Shown here: in pieces, positions 35,160 to 39,414 of the stretch
Position numbering within the stretch: the first letter of the stretch is position 1
How the letters are laid out: each line of letters opens with the position of its first letter
Origin: a virus
IMG/VR virus record: IMGVR_UViG_3300037231_000123
Location: 1 to 39,414 of that record
Strand: one strand, 5' to 3'
DNA: 39,414 bases
The notes under the pieces: generated by a model
Databases searched by the model: none
What the model saw: only the letters and a program-made list of their open reading frames with translations
Told to the model about the DNA's origin: nothing
Position numbers and translations under genes: made by a program

Positions 35160-36961
35160 CAACTTCTAAGCGTGAGATTGACTGGGGTGATACTGCACCT
35201 GCGCCTATTAAAGCAGGCAAACCTGCTGTTGCTGAGCGTGAGGTTGATTGGGGCGATCAAGAGCCTCAACAACAATCTAATGCCGAGACCCATCGAGCCG
35301 ATATTCAATCTCAACATCCAATACTATATAAAATAGCTGAGATGGTGGCGAAACATCCTGACTTACAAAAATTTGTGAATAAAGCTGGTGAGGATGTTAA
35401 TGAGCATATTAATAAGCCCATTGAACGCTCGGGACTTCCTATTGTTGCAGAACATGCTTTGACATTGCCTAGAACTATTGCTGAGCTAATGACAGGCCGT
35501 GAGCATCATGCACCAACTGAAAATATTAATCCTGATGTTGCGCAAGCAGAAAAAAGAATTGGACAAACATTAAGTGCCGCAACGGGTGGACCAATGGTTA
35601 AGAATATTCCTGGAATGTTTGGACCATCTACCGCTAAAAAATTACAAGAAGCATTAATGGAATCAGGAGAAAATGAACAAACTCTTAGAGAACAGCAGGC
35701 TAAAGCATCACATGAATTTGGATCTAATAAACCTGAGCGCTTAGATTTAATGACACAAGATAAAACTAAAGCTCTACAAGAAGCCATGCAACGCATGCAG
35801 GAACAATTTGGTGGTAGAACTGGCCCCCATCAGCCAAGTGAGATGATATCTGAAAATGCGAATCAAGCATTGGCTAATGCTCGCCAAGGCGTCCAGCAAT
35901 ATGGTGGTCAAGGACAGAATTTCCCAAAACGTATTTCAGATGAATTCATGACGCAATTGCGTGGTGAAGAAAATCCAGAAACAGGACTTAGACAAAATGG
36001 TTTTGAACAAGCGATTGGTAATCGTTATACAGTATTAAGTCATAAAATGCGCACCGATCCAAATCCTGTAGAAATAACAGAAACACCAAATTTAAGTGAA
36101 TTAGCAATTAAAGTTAAAAAGCAACTTCCAGAATTAGCGGATGAATATCAGCAACAAATCACAAAAAAATGGGCCGATGAATTAACAACTAATAAAAAAG
36201 TTAATGGGGCAGACTTTTTAGAAAGTTACCGTGGATTCAGACAAGAATTACGAAAATTGAATGATAAATATTGGGGAGCATCTATTGCAGAACAACGTGC
36301 GCTAAGACCTGAACAGAAACAATTAAAAGATACTATTCGCATCATGAGAGATACGATGGATAAGCAATTAGGAGGGCATTATCTTGCCGAATTACAGAAT
36401 ATCGATAAACAATATGCAACATATGTCGCGCCTCTAGCTAAAAACTCTATCTATAGACTATTAAAAAAAGGCGAAACACCCGAAAATCCATTACAAAAAA
36501 TCAGTTTGAATCAAAAAGGAAACAAAACTTTAAGACTTATTTTAGATGAAAATCCGGAATTACAGCGTTTATTATTTGGCGAACAATTTGCCGCTAAACC
36601 TGAAAAATTATTACAACCCAATGAAGTGGTTGATGAATTAACGACCAAAAACCCACAAATTCACGCCATTAGACAAAAACTATGGGAGGCAGAACAAAAC
36701 TTAGAACCTAAATTACAACAAGCTGCCGAACAAAAGGAATTTGAAGCCTTAAGTCATAATATTCCCAAGCTTAAAGAAGAAATAAAGTTAGCAGAACAAT
36801 TGTCTGAGGATATCAGGAAATCTTTAAAAGCCAAGAATCTATCCAAAGAAGAAGTTAATAAATTAGAGGCTAAATTAACAAAAATATCAAATAGACGAAA
36901 AGGATTAGCTAAGTTATTAGGTTTATCTAGTTATCTAAAGATATTAAAACCGTGGGGTTGA
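35156..36961 (+). CDS. Large ejection / internal virion protein (601 aa), P22 gp16-like place
   Basis: 601 residues. The first 40 hold two copies of a short motif, REIDWGD and REVDWGDQEP, common at the start of large phage ejection proteins. The rest is almost all helix and coiled coil, with EFEALSHNIPKLKEEIKLAEQL near the end and a basic C-terminus. No peptidase or lysozyme motif was seen. It is the last of three likely ejection proteins. Confidence 0.6.
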   Translation: MTTSKREIDWGDTAPAPIKAGKPAVAEREVDWGDQEPQQQSNAETHRADIQSQHPILYKIAEMVAKHPDLQKFVNKAGEDVNEHINKPIERSGLPIVAEHALTLPRTIAELMTGREHHAPTENINPDVAQAEKRIGQTLSAATGGPMVKNIPGMFGPSTAKKLQEALMESGENEQTLREQQAKASHEFGSNKPERLDLMTQDKTKALQEAMQRMQEQFGGRTGPHQPSEMISENANQALANARQGVQQYGGQGQNFPKRISDEFMTQLRGEENPETGLRQNGFEQAIGNRYTVLSHKMRTDPNPVEITETPNLSELAIKVKKQLPELADEYQQQITKKWADELTTNKKVNGADFLESYRGFRQELRKLNDKYWGASIAEQRALRPEQKQLKDTIRIMRDTMDKQLGGHYLAELQNIDKQYATYVAPLAKNSIYRLLKKGETPENPLQKISLNQKGNKTLRLILDENPELQRLLFGEQFAAKPEKLLQPNEVVDELTTKNPQIHAIRQKLWEAEQNLEPKLQQAAEQKEFEALSHNIPKLKEEIKLAEQLSEDIRKSLKAKNLSKEEVNKLEAKLTKISNRRKGLAKLLGLSSYLKILKPWG

Positions 36962-37020
36962 TTGCTTTTTGTTTATGGTGCTCATATAATACCAGTGTGT
37001 TTTATTATTGAGTAATTGTT

Positions 37021-37200
37021 ATGGGTTTCTATATTTTTTTGTTTTTAGGTTTGATTTATTTGGGTTATTTAAAGCTCCTAGATAGATTTGATTCTAGCAT
37101 GGAATTGTTAGGTTTTTTAGGAAGATTGACATTGGGATGCGCGATGATAGGTATTCTAACTTATGCTATCGGGTCTGATATTATTAGAGATATTTTATGA
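37021..37200 (+). CDS. Putative holin, two-helix membrane protein (59 aa)
   Basis: 59 residues: helix one FYIFLFLGLIYLGYL and helix two RLTLGCAMIGILTYAIGS, separated by a charged loop (KLLDRFDSSMELL). It sits after the ejection genes and shares ATGA with the next membrane gene, the usual place for a lysis cassette. No endolysin was recognised next to it. Function inferred from topology and place. Confidence 0.6.
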   Translation: MGFYIFLFLGLIYLGYLKLLDRFDSSMELLGFLGRLTLGCAMIGILTYAIGSDIIRDIL

Positions 37201-37364
37201 GCAAACAATCATTCCCTAGTGACTTCTACATAAACCATGAAGTCAGAATCCAATTATTAGAAAAAACAACAAAAGATATCCATCACTTGTTGCGATGGAT
37301 ATTGGGTGCAGTCGTTATAGGCGTCGTCATTCCTGTTACATTGCATTCTTTTGGTTTGATTTAG
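37197..37364 (+). CDS. XhlA-like membrane protein (55 aa)
   Basis: 55 residues. A helical cytoplasmic part (NHEVRIQLLEKTTKDIHHLL) precedes a single C-terminal membrane helix (RWILGAVVIGVVIPVTL). This matches the haemolysin XhlA pattern (RV--LE-----I--L--W-IG-VI), which acts with a holin in host lysis. ATGA coupling to the 59-aa gene supports a joint function. Confidence 0.65.
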   Translation: MSKQSFPSDFYINHEVRIQLLEKTTKDIHHLLRWILGAVVIGVVIPVTLHSFGLI

Positions 37365-37423
37365 GTTTGCATTGTTTTAATAAAGAAAACCTAATCGTGC
37401 ATTTTTCAATGTAGAGGATTAGG
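37363..37423. terminator. Two alternative hairpins between convergent operons
   Basis: AGGTTT (37363-37368) can pair with AAACCT (37387-37392), or CCTAATC (37390-37396) can pair with GATTAGG (37417-37423). They share three bases, so only one can form. They lie between the rightward lysis genes and the leftward adaptor gene. The 125-base gap 37365-37489 holds no gene. Confidence 0.45.
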
Positions 37424-37489
37424 CCGTGTTGTTAATATTCATATAAATTGTATAAAAATTTAGTCAGTTGTCCACCCTCTCCCAATGCA

Positions 37490-38242
37490 CTATGGTACCC
37501 ACCCACGACCAAGGTTGACCTGGGCCCATGTCATTGCACCACTTCGCTCTGATTGTAAATTTGACATCTTATGAATAGACAAATCGGGTGGTGATTCATA
37601 CATTAATGTTCTTTGATAAGACATTAATGTTTTCATTGCTTGAGGATTAAACTCAACGCCATATTCCTCACACATCATAGAGGATAGTTTATATCTTAAA
37701 AATTCCATATAACCTGTATCATAACCTTGATTGGCACTATTTATAAATGTATATGGGACCATTTCACTTATGTTCATCATGTCAGTGGTTAAAGTAACAT
37801 CGGTTAAAAACAATTTAACCATAGCTTTTAGCATATAATTACTATCTGGCAAAAAGTAAATAGCCAGATTTCCGCCGCCTAATCCACGATCATAATTATA
37901 TGAATAAGGTAACGTGGATATATTATCAACACGAGCGGAGCCATAATAATTCGTACGGGATACCCCACCCATGGGATACCTCACAACTGATAAATTAAAG
38001 GTAAGTGATTCAATAAGTGCCACGTACGGCAAGAAATAAAATTCCTGATTCGGTACACAAGGGAATTCCACATATTGATAATATGGTATTAAATCTGTAC
38101 GAATCTGCATAAAATCAAGCAAACTGTTCAGTATTTGTAGGCCGTTTTCTATTTGATCACCCGTAGGCACCTGCAAGTTACGAGCTACAATCCCTGATAA
38201 AAACCAGGAGCGTGTTATCAACTCTTGCGCAGTATATGGCAT
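37490..38242 (-). CDS. Head-tail adaptor, P22 gp4-like
   Basis: 250 residues. MPYTAQELITRSWFLSGIVARNLQVPTGDQIENGLQILNSLLDFMQIRTDLIPYYQ in outline follows the gp4-type start (T--ELV-RAL-KLG-----P----Q--D----LN-MLD-W------Y). The middle has P-Q-FYFLPYVALIESL and the rest a mixed fold. gp4 binds portal and receives gp10. It is the last gene of the late leftward transcript and longer than the 166 residues of P22 gp4. Confidence 0.65.
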   Translation of the reverse strand: MPYTAQELITRSWFLSGIVARNLQVPTGDQIENGLQILNSLLDFMQIRTDLIPYYQYVEFPCVPNQEFYFLPYVALIESLTFNLSVVRYPMGGVSRTNYYGSARVDNISTLPYSYNYDRGLGGGNLAIYFLPDSNYMLKAMVKLFLTDVTLTTDMMNISEMVPYTFINSANQGYDTGYMEFLRYKLSSMMCEEYGVEFNPQAMKTLMSYQRTLMYESPPDLSIHKMSNLQSERSGAMTWAQVNLGRGWVP

Positions 38243-38259
38243 GATTACATTCCTTGTCT

Positions 38260-39111
38260 TTAAACGCTTATGCTAAAACCAGCTACGTATATAGCAACTG
38301 TATCAGTTCCAGATACTTTGTATTGAATCGAAGGCAAAGGTAATGGGAAAGGAGGGAAAAAAGCACGTTGAACTATTACAGAACTAGTTGTGGTGACTTT
38401 AACACCCGAAACTTGACCTGTGATTACAATCTGTCCGCCAGGCGCAGTACTGCCTCCCGTAGCCATTGTCAATGTATCTCCAGCAGCTCCGGGAGTAAAT
38501 ACCGTATATATTGATGCCGGACTATTATATATCTCTGGTACAAAGTTAAAAAGATTAACATTAGCATATGTATTTGATGATCCAGCAGTAACCGTAGTTT
38601 CTTGCGGAACATCATATGTAAATACTAAATCATTTCCTAGCCCATAATAATATCCTGTGAGCCAAAATGTATTAATATCAGTAGCCCAGAATCCGATAAG
38701 TCTCTTACAATCATATCCGGCAGGCATTAATGGCCCAGGTGGTACAGAAAATATATTTAAAGCTAATGTGGCAACTGCAGAAATAGGCAAGTAACCTCTT
38801 GAATCAGAAATTATATAAATTGCATACATTGTACTGGCAAGTATATTTCCTTGATCAAGTCCACCTGGACCGTTTATTGTATTATCTATACGGACAGGTG
38901 CACTTGTTATAAACCCACTTATATTAGGATTTGTATCACCAAATCTGATGTCTGTAATATCCTCATCATCACGACAAACTCCTGATAAAATACTTAATTT
39001 CGTCTCAGGATTAAGAGTGCCATTTATAGAAGTACTATTTTGTATCGTCAATCCATATTTATAAAGAAAAGGGATATCTACAATTGGATAATTTTCAATT
39101 ATATTCGACAT
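38260..39111 (-). CDS. Virion protein (283 aa), paralogue of the 281-aa product
   Basis: 283 residues, Thr/Val/Ile/Pro-rich and mostly beta. It shares motif blocks along its length with the 281-aa gene that spans the window ends (GVCRDDEDITD, LDQGNILASTMYAIYIISDSRGY, PAGYDCKRLIGFW, FTPGAAGDTL). The two tandem genes probably arose by duplication. Structural role inferred from the operon. Confidence 0.75.
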   Translation of the reverse strand: MSNIIENYPIVDIPFLYKYGLTIQNSTSINGTLNPETKLSILSGVCRDDEDITDIRFGDTNPNISGFITSAPVRIDNTINGPGGLDQGNILASTMYAIYIISDSRGYLPISAVATLALNIFSVPPGPLMPAGYDCKRLIGFWATDINTFWLTGYYYGLGNDLVFTYDVPQETTVTAGSSNTYANVNLFNFVPEIYNSPASIYTVFTPGAAGDTLTMATGGSTAPGGQIVITGQVSGVKVTTTSSVIVQRAFFPPFPLPLPSIQYKVSGTDTVAIYVAGFSISV

Positions 39112-39129
39112 AAATATCCCTTATTCTTA

Positions 39130-39414
39130 TTACACTAAAGCAGGGTAAGCAGTATTAGATACGCCTGTCCATGTTACTACTGATACAGATACCGCATCAC
39201 TTGCAGATGTTACCAAGTAATCGATAGAAGGAACGGCAGTACCAACGCCTGCTATCATCACAAGATATTGAGTCTGAGCCACACCATCAGCCACACCAAC
39301 AATAGTCGGTACACCAGCAGTTAAAGCACTTCCAGTAGGCCGGAATTCAACTACATCTCCCGCAGCTGCAGGTATAAAGGTAACTAACAAAGTCACAATT
39401 ATATTCGGAAGCGT
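39130..39414 (-). CDS. Virion protein (281 aa), C-terminal part; starts at 688
   Basis: This is the end of the gene that starts at ATG 688 and is cut by the window. An ATG at 39396 within this part is internal and not the real start. The visible end has VTFIPAAAGDVVEF and VTWTGVSNTAYPALV. The last 127 bases duplicate bases 1-127. Confidence 0.85.
   Translation of the reverse strand, partial: TLPNIIVTLLVTFIPAAAGDVVEFRPTGSALTAGVPTIVGVADGVAQTQYLVMIAGVGTAVPSIDYLVTSASDAVSVSVVTWTGVSNTAYPALV
39288..39414. repeat. Terminal direct repeat, right copy
   Basis: Exact copy of bases 1-127; see the left copy. Removing one copy gives a circular sequence of 39,287 bp with no interrupted gene. Confidence 0.95.

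Overview
The window is a complete or near-complete genome of a tailed bacteriophage. The first 127 bases are repeated exactly as the last 127 bases, and a gene cut by the window end resumes in frame at the window start. The sequence is therefore best read as a circular molecule (or circular map) of 39,287 bp opened inside a structural gene. The head and tail genes resemble the P22/Sf6 short-tailed (podovirus) cassette: Sf6-like small terminase, large terminase, P22-like portal of about 700 residues, scaffold, coat with an inserted domain, a gp4-like adaptor, a gp10-like tail hub and three ejection proteins. The DNA is AT-rich. Good sigma70-type promoters, strong Shine-Dalgarno sites, a DnaA box and a phage-borne CsrA suggest a gammaproteobacterial or similar host, but the host cannot be named from the sequence. 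No integrase, excisionase, CI-type repressor or partition gene was recognised, so the phage is probably lytic or has lost lysogeny.

Layout. (1) 11221 leftward through 1 and on to 37490: late head operon with DnaJ-type zinc finger protein, TerS, TerL, portal, a run of overlapping micro-genes, a head-fibre-like protein, scaffold, coat, an HNH nuclease, two paralogous virion proteins and the adaptor. (2) 11395-15021 rightward: early region with two near-identical promoters (TTGACA-N17-TATCAT) and small acidic, membrane or zinc-ribbon proteins, ending in a CsrA homologue. One leftward structural-looking gene (12057-12413) interrupts it. (3) 18586 leftward to 15200: a Cro-like repressor, small genes including an Acb2-like candidate, and a lambda O-like initiator that carries four palindromic iterons inside its coding sequence. 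A strong rightward terminator opposes this operon just upstream of the initiator, as the OOP RNA does in lambda. (4) 18615-24391 rightward: recombination and replication operon with a Sak4-like ATPase, a glycine-rich hexanucleotide-repeat gene, an SSB-like protein, an HNH-AP2 protein and an SF2 helicase. (5) 31087 leftward to 24371: tail fibre and adhesin genes, ending in a VRR-NUC nuclease. (6) 31167-37364 rightward: gp10-like hub, ejection proteins and a two-gene membrane lysis module.

How they work together. The overlapping divergent promoters at 18604-18643 share a quasi-palindromic site and probably act as the early switch under the Cro-like protein. The initiator starts replication at its own internal iterons. 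The Sak4-like, SSB-like, helicase and VRR-NUC proteins process DNA, and the terminase packages it through the portal. The most unusual features are the phage CsrA, the origin written in two reading frames of the initiator, the duplicated hairpin and sequence motif around 17.15 and 17.92 kb, and two membrane ORFs overprinted in the helicase gene. No endolysin could be recognised.
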